From assembly GCF_000143965.1 (NCBI RefSeq), contig NC_014365.1, forward strand, positions 585,501-649,500: a stretch of 64,000 nucleotides of DNA. Direction: 5' to 3'. Shown in pieces: positions 16,124-24,084 of the stretch. The translations under genes and the position numbers were made by a program. Position 1 is the stretch's first letter, and each line of letters begins with the position of its first letter. This DNA comes from Desulfarculus baarsii DSM 2075. GTDB lineage: Bacteria > Desulfobacterota > Desulfarculia > Desulfarculales > Desulfarculaceae. Below the pieces are notes generated by a model. It searched no databases. It had not been told where the DNA came from and worked only from the letters and a program-made list of their open reading frames with translations.

Positions 16124-17107
16124 GTGATCTACAGACTTTCGGCCCTTTGCCTCCTGCTCGGCGCGCTGCTGTTGGCGGCCGGTTGCGCCGACGAGCCCGA
16201 CGGGGTTTTGCCGGGCTACGTCGAGGGGCGTTTCACCTACGTGTCCGCGCCGGCCGGCGGCAAGCTGCTGGCCCTGGAGGCCCGGCGCGGGGCCAAGGTC
16301 GAAAAAGGCCAGCCCCTGTTCCGGCTGGAGGCCGAACCCGAAGCCTCGGCCGTGCAAGAGGCCCGCTGGCGGGTGGACCAGGCCGCCGAAACCCTGGCCA
16401 ACCTGCAAAAAGGCGCGCGGCCCAGCGAGATCGCCGCCGTCGAGGCCCGCCTGCGCAAGGCCCGCGCCGCCTTGCAGCTCAGCCGCCTGCAATACGAACG
16501 CCGCCGGGCGCTCTACAGCCAAAAGGCCATCGCCAAAAGCGAATACGACAGCCACCGCGCCGCCTACCTGGCCGACTCCGCCGCGGTCAAGGACGTCGAG
16601 GCCCAACTGGCCACCGCCCGCCTGGGCGCCCGCGACGACGAGATCCGCGCCGCCGAGGCCGAACTGCGGGCCAGGCAAGAGGCCCTGGGCAAGGCCCTGT
16701 GGCTGCTGGATCAAAAATTCCAGAGCGCGCCGGTCGAGGCCCTGGTCTTCGACACCCTCTACACCGTGGGTGAATACGCCCCGGCCGGCTCGCCGGTGGT
16801 GGCGCTGTTGGCCCCGGGCGAGGTGCGCGCGCGCTTTTTCGCGCCCGAGGCCCTGGTCGGGGCGCTGCGCCTGGGCCAGCGGGTGGAGCTGGCCTGCGAC
16901 GGCTGCCCGGCCGGCCTGTGGGCGACGATAAGCTACATCAGCCCCCAGGCCGAATACACCCCGCCGGTGATCTACAGCGCCAATATGCGCCACAAGCTCT
17001 CGTTCATGATCGAGGCCACGCCGCCGCCCGAACGGGCCCAGGGCCTGCATCCCGGCCAGCCCCTGGACGTGACCTTGCCGGTCGGGCAGAGCCATGCCGC
17101 AAAGTGA
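16124..17107 (+). CDS. HlyD/RND-type periplasmic adaptor lipoprotein of an ABC exporter
   Basis: 327 residues with a lipoprotein signal ending in the lipobox LAAGC (Cys at ~21). Then comes a biotinyl-lipoyl half-motif ('VSAPAGGKLLALEARRGAKV'), a long alpha-helical hairpin (~75-205) rich in Ala/Arg/Glu, and a beta-barrel C-terminal part ('AEYTPPVIYSA', 'LHPGQPLDVTLPVG'). This is the YbhG/HlyD architecture. It links the ABC-2 exporter encoded by the next two genes to an outer-membrane channel not in the window. GTG start at 16124 with CGGAG upstream. Overlaps the next gene by 14 bases. Confidence 0.9.
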   Translation: MIYRLSALCLLLGALLLAAGCADEPDGVLPGYVEGRFTYVSAPAGGKLLALEARRGAKVEKGQPLFRLEAEPEASAVQEARWRVDQAAETLANLQKGARPSEIAAVEARLRKARAALQLSRLQYERRRALYSQKAIAKSEYDSHRAAYLADSAAVKDVEAQLATARLGARDDEIRAAEAELRARQEALGKALWLLDQKFQSAPVEALVFDTLYTVGEYAPAGSPVVALLAPGEVRARFFAPEALVGALRLGQRVELACDGCPAGLWATISYISPQAEYTPPVIYSANMRHKLSFMIEATPPPERAQGLHPGQPLDVTLPVGQSHAAK

Positions 17108-18014
17108 GCTGGTCATCGACGTGCGCGGGGTGACCAAGCGCTTCGGCGGCAAGACCGTGGTCGACGGCCTGGACATGCAGGTGCGCCGCGGCGAGATTTA
17201 CGGCTTTTTGGGGCCCAACGGCAGCGGCAAGACGACCTTTCTGCGCATGCTCTGCGGCCTGCTGCGGCCCGACGCCGGCCAAGGCGTCTGCCTGGGCCAC
17301 GACATCATCGGCCAAAGCCAGTTGATCAAGCCCCAAGTGGGCTACATGGCCCAGCGCTTCAGCCTCTACGAAGACCTGACCGTCGACGAAAACCTCAACT
17401 TCATCGCCGCCCTCTACGGCCTGGCCGAGCGTCGCCAGGCCGTGGGCCAGGTGCGGGCGCGCATGGGCCTGGAGCCCTTTCGCCGCCACCTGGCCGGGGC
17501 GCTCTCGGGCGGTTGGAAACAGCGCCTGGCCCTGGCCTGTTGCCTGGTGCACCGGCCCAAGCTGCTGCTTTTGGACGAACCCACCGCCGGCGTGGACCCC
17601 AAGGCCCGTCGCGATTTCTGGGATCAGGTGCATCTGCTCACCGCCGAGGGCGTCACCGCCCTGATCACCACCCACTACATGGACGAGGCCGAGCGCTGTC
17701 ATCGCTTGGCCTACATCGCCTACGGCCAGCTCCTGGCCAAGGGCGCGGCCGAGGAGGTCGTGGCCGCCGAGGGCCTGAACACCTGGTCGGCCAGCGGCGG
17801 CGACCCGCACGCCCTGCGCCGCGCCCTGGAAGGCGCGCCGGGCGTGGATCAGGTCGCGCCCTTTGGCAACACCATTCACGTCAGTGGCCGCGACCCCGTG
17901 GCCCTGAGCCGGGCCATCGAGCCGCTGCTGGGCGATTATCAGTGGCGGCAGGTGGAGACAAGCCTGGAGGAAGTGTTCATCAGCCTGATGCAGCGGGCGG
18001 GCAAAAAGCCATGA
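17094..18014 (+). CDS. ABC-2 exporter ATP-binding protein (YbhF-like)
   Basis: 306 residues. Walker A 'GPNGSGKTT' (~40-48), Q-loop 'GYMAQRFSLYEDLTV', signature 'LSGGWKQRLALACCLV' (~138-153), Walker B 'LLLLDEPTAGVD', H-loop 'ALITTHYMDEAERC'. A ~75-residue C-terminal domain follows. It energises export through the permease encoded next (4-base ATGA overlap). The GGWKQR signature with Trp is typical of the YbhF/drug-exporter group. Substrate unknown. Confidence 0.93.
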   Translation: MPQSELVIDVRGVTKRFGGKTVVDGLDMQVRRGEIYGFLGPNGSGKTTFLRMLCGLLRPDAGQGVCLGHDIIGQSQLIKPQVGYMAQRFSLYEDLTVDENLNFIAALYGLAERRQAVGQVRARMGLEPFRRHLAGALSGGWKQRLALACCLVHRPKLLLLDEPTAGVDPKARRDFWDQVHLLTAEGVTALITTHYMDEAERCHRLAYIAYGQLLAKGAAEEVVAAEGLNTWSASGGDPHALRRALEGAPGVDQVAPFGNTIHVSGRDPVALSRAIEPLLGDYQWRQVETSLEEVFISLMQRAGKKP

Positions 18015-19144
18015 GCAGGTTTTCGCCGCGCAGGTTGGGGGCGATTATCGCCAAGGAATTCGTGCAGATGCGTCGTGATCGCCTGACGTTTGCCATGATG
18101 GTGATGATCCCGATCATGCAACTGGTGCTCTTTGGCTACGCCATCAACTCCGACCCCAAGCATCTGCCCACGGCGGTGATCGTCGCCGACCACGGCCCCT
18201 TTGGCCGCACGCTCCTGGCCGCCCTCCAGCAAAGCGATTATTTCGATTTCGTGGCCCAATACGACAGCCAGGAGCAAGGCCGCCAAGCCCTGGCCCTGGG
18301 CCAGGTGCAGTTCGTGGTCAACATCCCGGTGGATTTTTCGCGCAAGCTCATGCGCGGGCAACGGCCGCGCCTGCTGCTGGAGGCCGACGCCACCGACCCC
18401 TCGGCGGTGGGCAACGCCCTGGGCGTGCTGGGCACGCTGGCCGCCAGCGCCCTGGACCGCGACCTCAAGGGCCCCCTGGCCAGGCTGCGGCAGAACGCCG
18501 GCCCGGTGGAGGTGGCGGTGCACCGGCTCTACAACCCCGAGGCCGAGACCCAATACAACATCGTGCCCGGCCTGATGGGCGTGGTGTTGTCGATGACGCT
18601 GGTGATCATCACCGGACTGGCCATGACCCGCGAACGCGAGCGCGGCACCATGGAAAACCTCCTGACCACGCCGGTGCGGCCGCTGGAGGTGATCCTGGGC
18701 AAGATCATCCCCTATATTTTGGTGGGCTACGTGCAGATGATTCTGATCATGGTGGCGGCCAAGCTCTTGTTCGACGTGCCGTTCCTGGGCAGCATCAGTT
18801 TTCTGCTGTGCGCCTCGCTGATCTTCATCGCCGCCAACCTGGCCGTGGGCATCACCTTTTCGACCGTGGCCCAGAATCAGCTTCAGGCCGTGGAGATGGC
18901 CTTTTTCTTCTTTTTGCCCTCGGTGCTCTTGTCGGGGTTCATGTTCCCCTTTCGGGGCATGCCCCAGTGGGCCCAATACGTCGGCGAGATTTTGCCCCTG
19001 ACTCACTATCTGCGCCTGGTGCGCGGCCTGCTGCTCAAGGGCAACAGCCCGATGCAGGCCATGGAGCACATCTGGCCCCTGGCCCTGTTCGTGACGGTGA
19101 TGGTCTTTGTCAGCGTCAAGCGCTATCGCCAGACCCTGGACTGA
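18011..19144 (+). CDS. ABC-2 type exporter permease (YbhS/YhhJ-like)
   Basis: 377 residues. N-terminal helix ~25-45, a large periplasmic domain (~50-175), then five helices at ~185-205, ~235-260, ~265-285, ~295-318 and ~350-370. The conserved ABC-2 block 'RERERGTMENLLTTPVRPLE' lies at ~210-229. It forms the membrane channel of the three-gene exporter, likely moving drugs or lipids. ATG overlaps the ATPase stop. The outer-membrane partner is absent here. Confidence 0.92.
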   Translation: MSRFSPRRLGAIIAKEFVQMRRDRLTFAMMVMIPIMQLVLFGYAINSDPKHLPTAVIVADHGPFGRTLLAALQQSDYFDFVAQYDSQEQGRQALALGQVQFVVNIPVDFSRKLMRGQRPRLLLEADATDPSAVGNALGVLGTLAASALDRDLKGPLARLRQNAGPVEVAVHRLYNPEAETQYNIVPGLMGVVLSMTLVIITGLAMTRERERGTMENLLTTPVRPLEVILGKIIPYILVGYVQMILIMVAAKLLFDVPFLGSISFLLCASLIFIAANLAVGITFSTVAQNQLQAVEMAFFFFLPSVLLSGFMFPFRGMPQWAQYVGEILPLTHYLRLVRGLLLKGNSPMQAMEHIWPLALFVTVMVFVSVKRYRQTLD

Positions 19145-19150
19145 AACGCC

Positions 19151-19975
19151 TCAGGCCCCCTTGAAATCGCCGGTCCGGCCTTCCAGATAGGCCCCGATGG
19201 CCTCGTTCATGTCGTCGTTGGGCAGAATCATCACCGACCGCGCGCAGTTGTAAGCCAGTGACTCCTCCATGGACACGTCCAGGTCGTATAGAAACACGTC
19301 CTTGGCCCCGCGCACGGCCAGGGGCGGGTTGGCGGCGATCTCCTGGGCCACGGCCAGCACGGCCTGGTCCAGGGCGGCCTTGTCGGGCAGAATCTGGTTG
19401 ATCAGGCCGATTTGCAGGGCCTTTTGGGCGTCGAAGCGGTGACCACGGAAGGCGATCTCGCGGGCCTGGGCCGTGCCCAGCAGGCGTTGCAGGCGTTGCA
19501 GGCCGCCCACGTCGGTGATAAACGAAAGCTTGGCCTCGGGCAGGGCGAAGAGGGCGTCGGCGCTGGCGTAGCGGAAATCGGCGCAGACGGCCAGCTCCAG
19601 GCCCGCGCCCAGGCAGTGACTGTGCACGGCCGCGATGGTGGGCATGGGCAGGCGCTCGAAGGCGGTGTGGATGTTCTGCACGCGGCGAATCTCGTGGTAG
19701 AGCTTGGTTTTCATGGCCGCGCTCTTGCCCTCGGGCGACATCACCGCCGCGAACAGCTCGTTTTCGGGGCTCAGGTCCAGGCCGGCGCAGAATGATTTGC
19801 CCTCGCCGCGCAGGATCAACACCCTGGCTTCATCATCGGCGGCGGCCAGCTCCACGGCGCGGCCCAGGCTGTGCCAAAAGGTCACGCTCATGGCGTTGCG
19901 TTTGTCGGGGCGGTTGAGGGTCAGGTAGCCGATGTGGCCCTGGCGGTGGTAGGTGACCATGGGCTTTTGTTCCAT
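19151..19975 (-). CDS. Enoyl-CoA hydratase/isomerase family protein, dienoyl-CoA isomerase-like
   Basis: 274 residues, crotonase fold. 'SFCAGLDLS' (~62-70) is the oxyanion-hole block and 'HSHCLGAGLELAVCADFRYA' the second. In 'LPEAKLSFITDVGGLQRLQR' the Glu and Asp are spaced eight apart, as the two catalytic residues of delta-3,5-delta-2,4-dienoyl-CoA isomerase (ECH1), rather than the P-G-A-G of simple hydratases. I therefore favour isomerase activity in unsaturated fatty-acid oxidation; hydratase function is the alternative. RBS AGGAG before the ATG at 19975. It sits alone between the ABC exporter (convergent) and a methyltransferase gene. Confidence 0.87.
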   Translation of the reverse strand: MEQKPMVTYHRQGHIGYLTLNRPDKRNAMSVTFWHSLGRAVELAAADDEARVLILRGEGKSFCAGLDLSPENELFAAVMSPEGKSAAMKTKLYHEIRRVQNIHTAFERLPMPTIAAVHSHCLGAGLELAVCADFRYASADALFALPEAKLSFITDVGGLQRLQRLLGTAQAREIAFRGHRFDAQKALQIGLINQILPDKAALDQAVLAVAQEIAANPPLAVRGAKDVFLYDLDVSMEESLAYNCARSVMILPNDDMNEAIGAYLEGRTGDFKGA

Positions 19976-20005
19976 TGACGCGCTCCTATTGATGGGTCGT
20001 TGCCT

Positions 20006-20045
20006 GGGCGCGTGCGCCCTCGTCGCCTCGCGGGCGCACGCGCCC
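20006..20045. repeat. Perfect 14-bp inverted repeat between crotonase and methyltransferase genes
   Basis: GGGCGCGTGCGCCC and GGGCGCACGCGCCC are exact reverse complements separated by 12 bases. No T-run follows on the minus strand, so it is a structured spacer or Rho-type 3' end of the methyltransferase gene rather than a proven terminator. Confidence 0.6.
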
Positions 20046-20095
20046 GCGAAACGCGCGTCATCCAATGTAGCATCGGGCCATGGTCTTTTTCGGGA

Positions 20096-20656
20096 TTATT
20101 TTTTGGCCAAAAGCGCCGTGCGGCTGAGGCGGGCCGGCGGTTCGCCGACCTGGCGCAGGCCGGCCTCCTCGGCGATGGCCAGGGTTTTTTCAAAGTCGCC
20201 CGCAGGCAGGTGGCCCTTGGGCTCCAGGATCAGAAAGGCCGCCCCCGGCCGCATGGCGCGGGCGATCTGGCCGATGAGCCCGTGGCGCTCGGGCACCTCG
20301 TGGATCATCCAGCAGGCCAGGGCGAAATCCACCGCGTCGTGCAGGTCGGCCAAGCCGGGGTCGTCCTTGGCGCACTGCCGGGGTTGGATGCGCTCATCCA
20401 GGCCACGCCGCCGGGCCCGGCGCATCAGGGCCGAAAGCATGCGGCTTTGCAGATCCACCGCGTGCACCACGCCGTTTTCGCCGACCATCCGGGCCATGGC
20501 CAGCGAGAAAAAGCCCATGCCGCAACCCACGTCCAGGCAGGTCGCGCCGGGGCGCAGGTGAGGCCCGACGATCAGGGCCGGATCGTGGATCAAACGCCGG
20601 ACGTGGTTGTCGATGAGATAACCCATCCACCAGGGGCAAACGTCGAACTGGGGCAT
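20096..20656 (-). CDS. Class I SAM-dependent methyltransferase
   Basis: 186 residues. SAM-binding motif I 'CLDVGCGMGFFSLAMARM' (~41-58), motif II 'HAVDLQSRM' with the acidic residue at the strand end, and 'DFALACWMIHEVPE' for motif IV. The opening 'MPQFDVCPWWMGYLIDN' is typical of a small family near UbiE-type enzymes, whose substrates are unknown. Cytoplasmic. RBS AAGGAGCC. It follows the quinone-reductase gene on the same strand after 26 bases, so it is probably co-transcribed with the NYN and quinone-reductase genes. Confidence 0.88.
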   Translation of the reverse strand: MPQFDVCPWWMGYLIDNHVRRLIHDPALIVGPHLRPGATCLDVGCGMGFFSLAMARMVGENGVVHAVDLQSRMLSALMRRARRRGLDERIQPRQCAKDDPGLADLHDAVDFALACWMIHEVPERHGLIGQIARAMRPGAAFLILEPKGHLPAGDFEKTLAIAEEAGLRQVGEPPARLSRTALLAKK

Positions 20657-20682
20657 GGCGCGGCTCCTTTTTTGGGGGCGTG

Positions 20683-21279
20683 CTAGTGGGCCGGGAAGGC
20701 CTGGGCCACCATGGCCCTGGCCTGGTCCAGCCACTGCTGGCGCTCCTGGGCCGTGCTGGTGACGACCACGCCGAACAAGCGCCGACGCACGTCGTTCACC
20801 CCGCACAGGCCCAAGATACATCGCGCCCAAAGCCCTTCCAGCGGATCGCCGAAGACCAGGCGCTCGCGCGTCGGCTCGGTGTCGCCGGTGTTGAGGATCA
20901 GCGCCGCCCTGGCCCGCAGCAGGCCCCGGGGCACGCCCTGGCCGTCGTCGCCCTCCAGGAATTCATAGGCCACGCCAGGCCGCACCACCCGGTCCACCCA
21001 GCCCTTGAGGATGGCCGGCGGCATGCCCCACCAGTTGGGGTGGACGACGATCAGGCCATCGGCTTGGGCCAGCAGGCGGCAGTGCTCGGCGACCAGTGGC
21101 GGCAGCGCGGCCCCTTTTTTGGCCTCGTCGGCCGGCAGGATGGGGTCGAAGCCCTCGGCGTGGAGATCGCGCAGGGTCACGTCATGGCCCAGGGTCCGGG
21201 CCGCGTCGGCGGCGGCCTGGGCCAGGGCGTGGTTGAAGCTGCCGGGCCGGGGGTGGGCCAGGATGATCAGGATGCGCAA
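20683..21279 (-). CDS. NAD(P)H quinone oxidoreductase / flavodoxin-like fold protein
   Basis: 198 residues of the NQO1/KefF family. 'ILIILAHPRPGSFNHALAQA' carries the FMN/FAD phosphate loop (HP-x-P-x-S-F-N), 'IVVHPNWWGMPPAILKGWVD' the flavin-contacting W-W-G-x-P block, and 'ALILNTGDTE' the later loop. It likely reduces quinones or other electrophiles with NAD(P)H by two-electron transfer. Start is TTG at 21279, five bases after the NYN gene stop; the preceding GGTGGAG provides the ribosome site. Confidence 0.88.
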   Translation of the reverse strand: MRILIILAHPRPGSFNHALAQAAADAARTLGHDVTLRDLHAEGFDPILPADEAKKGAALPPLVAEHCRLLAQADGLIVVHPNWWGMPPAILKGWVDRVVRPGVAYEFLEGDDGQGVPRGLLRARAALILNTGDTEPTRERLVFGDPLEGLWARCILGLCGVNDVRRRLFGVVVTSTAQERQQWLDQARAMVAQAFPAH

Positions 21280-21284
21280 GAAAC

Positions 21285-22601
21285 CTACTCCACCACCGTC
21301 GCGGCCTGGAACGGGGCCGGCGGCGTCTTGGGGCGGTATTGCCCGGCGGCCTGGGCCAGGCCGGCCAGTTCGTCGGCCAGGCTGTCGTCGCCCTGGATCA
21401 ACAGCGACAGGGCCGCGAAATCCAGCTCGCCATCGATGGCCTCGTGGATGGCGTCGAGCAGGCGGTGGGCGATCTGCTCCCACAACGAGCGGAAGTCTTC
21501 GTTTTTGTAGTGCAAAAAGCGTTTATTGGCCTCTTTGTCGATATAAAAGCCCCTGATGCGATAGATAAGTTGGCGGATGTTGAAGCAATCGGTGGTGGCG
21601 TGGCTGAGGTTCATCTGCAAAAAATGTTCGCTGAGCGACTTGTCGACGTCGTTTAGATAATCCAGGCCCTCGGGCTGGTTGACGAACAGTTCGATGACGT
21701 GGAGCAACCCCGGCTTGAGCAGGCCGGGCCGGGGCAGGGGCATGTCTTTTTCGTCCAGAATCTTGCGATAGAGGTCCACGTTGGCGCTGATGTCGGCCGG
21801 CTTGACCTGGGCCGGCGGGGCCTGGTCGATGAGCTTGACGTGGGTTTCCTGGCCGGCCTGGCTGGTGATGACGCAGTCGGCGCAGCGGCTGATGAATTCG
21901 TCAAAGGAGCGGCAGCCGTAGTCGGCCAGGTCGAAGTAGGGGTCCAGGTTGGTGAGCATGGGCCGCACGTGGGCCATGCGCACCGCTTCGCCGCCGTGGT
22001 GCTTTTGCAGCTCGAAGACGGCCTGGCGCAGCAGGCGCTTGGCTTCCTCGATATCGCCGGTGGCCTGGGGCGGCGGCGCGCTGGAGCCGCCCTCGGCCCC
22101 CAGGGCGGCGATGCTGGAGTAAAAGCGAAAATCGTTGCAGGCGTTGATCCAGAACTTGTTGGTCGTCTCCCGGACGCCGATGCCGATGATCTCCTTGCCC
22201 CGCTGGCGCACGCGCTGGGCCAGCGAGATGTAGTCGGAGTCGCCGCCGACGATGATGAAGACGCTGAGGTGTTCGTGGCGGTTGAGGTCGTCGAGGGCGT
22301 CGATGGCCAGGCGGATGTCGGCGCCGTTTTTCATGTTCATGCCGCGCGGGAAAAGCTGCACCAGGTCGAAGGTGAACTCGTGCAGGTCGTGGCTGTATTG
22401 CTGATACCAGGCCCAGTTGCCATAGGCCTTGTTGATGTTGACCGAGCCCTGGCTCTCGGCGAACTGCATGATCGCCCCGATGTCGACCACCGCCGGATGA
22501 CGCTGGCCGCGGAATTGATCCAGCCAATCCTCGCCGTAGCGCAGGTTGCACAGCGACGAATGGATGTTTTCAAAATCCCAGTAGACCGCGATGTTTTTCA
22601 T
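21285..22601 (-). CDS. NYN-domain RNase-like protein with LOTUS/OST-HTH domain
   Basis: 438 residues. The NYN (PIN-like) nuclease domain spans ~1-165: 'AVYWDFENIH' (first Asp and Asn), 'GADIRLAIDALDDL' (Asp), 'FIIVGGDSDYISLAQRVR' (Asp pair). A LOTUS/OST-HTH domain follows (~185-260: 'AKRLLRQAVFELQ', 'VRPMLTNLDPYFDLADYGCR'). A long C-terminal region (~270-438) is unrecognised. NYN/LabA proteins process RNA; with LOTUS they bind RNA structures. A role in RNA turnover is inferred. It heads a minus-strand cluster with the quinone reductase, 31 bases downstream of cysS. Confidence 0.88.
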   Translation of the reverse strand: MKNIAVYWDFENIHSSLCNLRYGEDWLDQFRGQRHPAVVDIGAIMQFAESQGSVNINKAYGNWAWYQQYSHDLHEFTFDLVQLFPRGMNMKNGADIRLAIDALDDLNRHEHLSVFIIVGGDSDYISLAQRVRQRGKEIIGIGVRETTNKFWINACNDFRFYSSIAALGAEGGSSAPPPQATGDIEEAKRLLRQAVFELQKHHGGEAVRMAHVRPMLTNLDPYFDLADYGCRSFDEFISRCADCVITSQAGQETHVKLIDQAPPAQVKPADISANVDLYRKILDEKDMPLPRPGLLKPGLLHVIELFVNQPEGLDYLNDVDKSLSEHFLQMNLSHATTDCFNIRQLIYRIRGFYIDKEANKRFLHYKNEDFRSLWEQIAHRLLDAIHEAIDGELDFAALSLLIQGDDSLADELAGLAQAAGQYRPKTPPAPFQAATVVE

Positions 22602-22632
22602 CGTGCTCCCATTCGGCCGGCGAACCGGCCGT

Positions 22633-24084
22633 CTAGCCCTCCATGCGCCAGGTGGTGCCCTGGGGCGAATCCTGCAGGGTCACGCCCATGGCCTTGAGTT
22701 GATCGCGGATGCGGTCGGCCTCGGCGAAGTTTTTGTCTTTGCGGGCCTGATTGCGCTGGGCTATCAGCGCCTCGATATCGGCCGCGCCCACGCCGCCCTG
22801 GGTAGCCGTTTGGCCGGCCGCGCCACGGAAAAACTCGGCCGGGTCGATGCGCAGCAGGCCCAGCCGGCCGCCCAACTCGCGCAGACGCCGCGCGCACAGC
22901 TCCAGCAGCGGGCCCTTGGCCGGGCCGTCGGGCTCCGCGGCCAGCTTGTTGCCAAGCCGGGCCAGGCCAAACAGCGCGCCGATGGCCCGGGCGGTGTTGA
23001 AGTCGTCGTCCATGCCCGCCTCGAACTCGTCGGCAAGGGCCTGGATCTCGGCGGCCAGGGCCTGACCGGCGGCGTCCAGAGGGCCGGCGGCGGCGCGTTC
23101 CTGGGCCGCTTGCAGGGCGGTGTAGAGCCGCTCCAAGCCCGCGCCGGCCTCCTTGATGGCCGCGTCGGAGAAATCCAGCGGCGAGCGATAGTGCTTGGAG
23201 AGCAAAAACAGGCGCAGGGCCTCGGGCCGGGTGATCTTGAGGATGTCCTTGATCGTGAAGAAGTTGCCCAGGCTCTTGGACATTTTCTCGTGGTTGACCC
23301 GCACGAAACCGTTGTGCAGCCAATAGTGGGCCAGGGGATGGCCGGTGCAGGCCTCGCCCTGGGCGATCTCGTTTTCGTGATGGGGGAAAACCAGATCCTC
23401 GCCGCCGCCGTGGATGTCGAAGGTCTGGCCCAGATATTTGCCGCTCATGGCCGTGCACTCGATGTGCCAGCCGGGCCGGCCCGGGCCAAGGGGGCTGTCC
23501 CAACTGGGCTCGCCGGGCTTGGAGGCCTTCCACAGCACGAAATCCATGGGGTTTTTCTTGCGCGGATCGACCTCGACCCTGGCCCCGGCCTGCATGTCCT
23601 CCAGGTTGCGCCGCGAGAGCTTGCCGTAGCCGTCGAAGCTTTCCACGGCGAAGAGCACGTCGCCGCCCTCGATCTGATAGGCGTGGCCCTTGGCCATGAG
23701 CGTCTGGATGGTGGCGATCATCTCGGCGATGTGCTCGGTGGCCCTGGGCTCGTGGCTGGGCGGCAGCACGTCCAGGGCGGCCATGTCCTGGCGGAACGAC
23801 TCGATGTATTTGTCGGCCAGCTCGCGCCAGCCCAGGCCGCTTTCGGCGGCGCGGCGGATGATCTTGTCGTCGATGTCGGTGAAGTTGCGCACGTAGTTGA
23901 CCCGCCAGCCCTTGGCCAGAAAATGGCGCACCATGGCGTCGAAGGCCACGTAGCAGCGGGCGTGGCCGATGTGCGGGTCGTCGTAGACCGTGACGCCGCA
24001 GACATAGACGCGCACCACCCCCGGCTCCAGGGGGATGAATTCTTCCTTGCGGCGGGACTGGGTGTTGTAGACGACTAAGGGCAT
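22633..24084 (-). CDS. cysS: Cysteinyl-tRNA synthetase
   Basis: 483 residues. Class I synthetase charging tRNA(Cys). Visible: zinc-ligand Cys29, HIGH motif 'PHIGHAR' (~37-43), 'GWHIECTAMSG' and 'HHENEIAQGEA' zinc ligands (~205-245), and KMSKS at ~267-271. The C-terminal helical domain ends 'DSPQGTTWRMEG'. The ATG at 24084 overlaps the ispDF stop by one base (TAATG), so the two are translationally coupled, an arrangement seen in many proteobacteria. Confidence 0.98.
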   Translation of the reverse strand: MPLVVYNTQSRRKEEFIPLEPGVVRVYVCGVTVYDDPHIGHARCYVAFDAMVRHFLAKGWRVNYVRNFTDIDDKIIRRAAESGLGWRELADKYIESFRQDMAALDVLPPSHEPRATEHIAEMIATIQTLMAKGHAYQIEGGDVLFAVESFDGYGKLSRRNLEDMQAGARVEVDPRKKNPMDFVLWKASKPGEPSWDSPLGPGRPGWHIECTAMSGKYLGQTFDIHGGGEDLVFPHHENEIAQGEACTGHPLAHYWLHNGFVRVNHEKMSKSLGNFFTIKDILKITRPEALRLFLLSKHYRSPLDFSDAAIKEAGAGLERLYTALQAAQERAAAGPLDAAGQALAAEIQALADEFEAGMDDDFNTARAIGALFGLARLGNKLAAEPDGPAKGPLLELCARRLRELGGRLGLLRIDPAEFFRGAAGQTATQGGVGAADIEALIAQRNQARKDKNFAEADRIRDQLKAMGVTLQDSPQGTTWRMEG

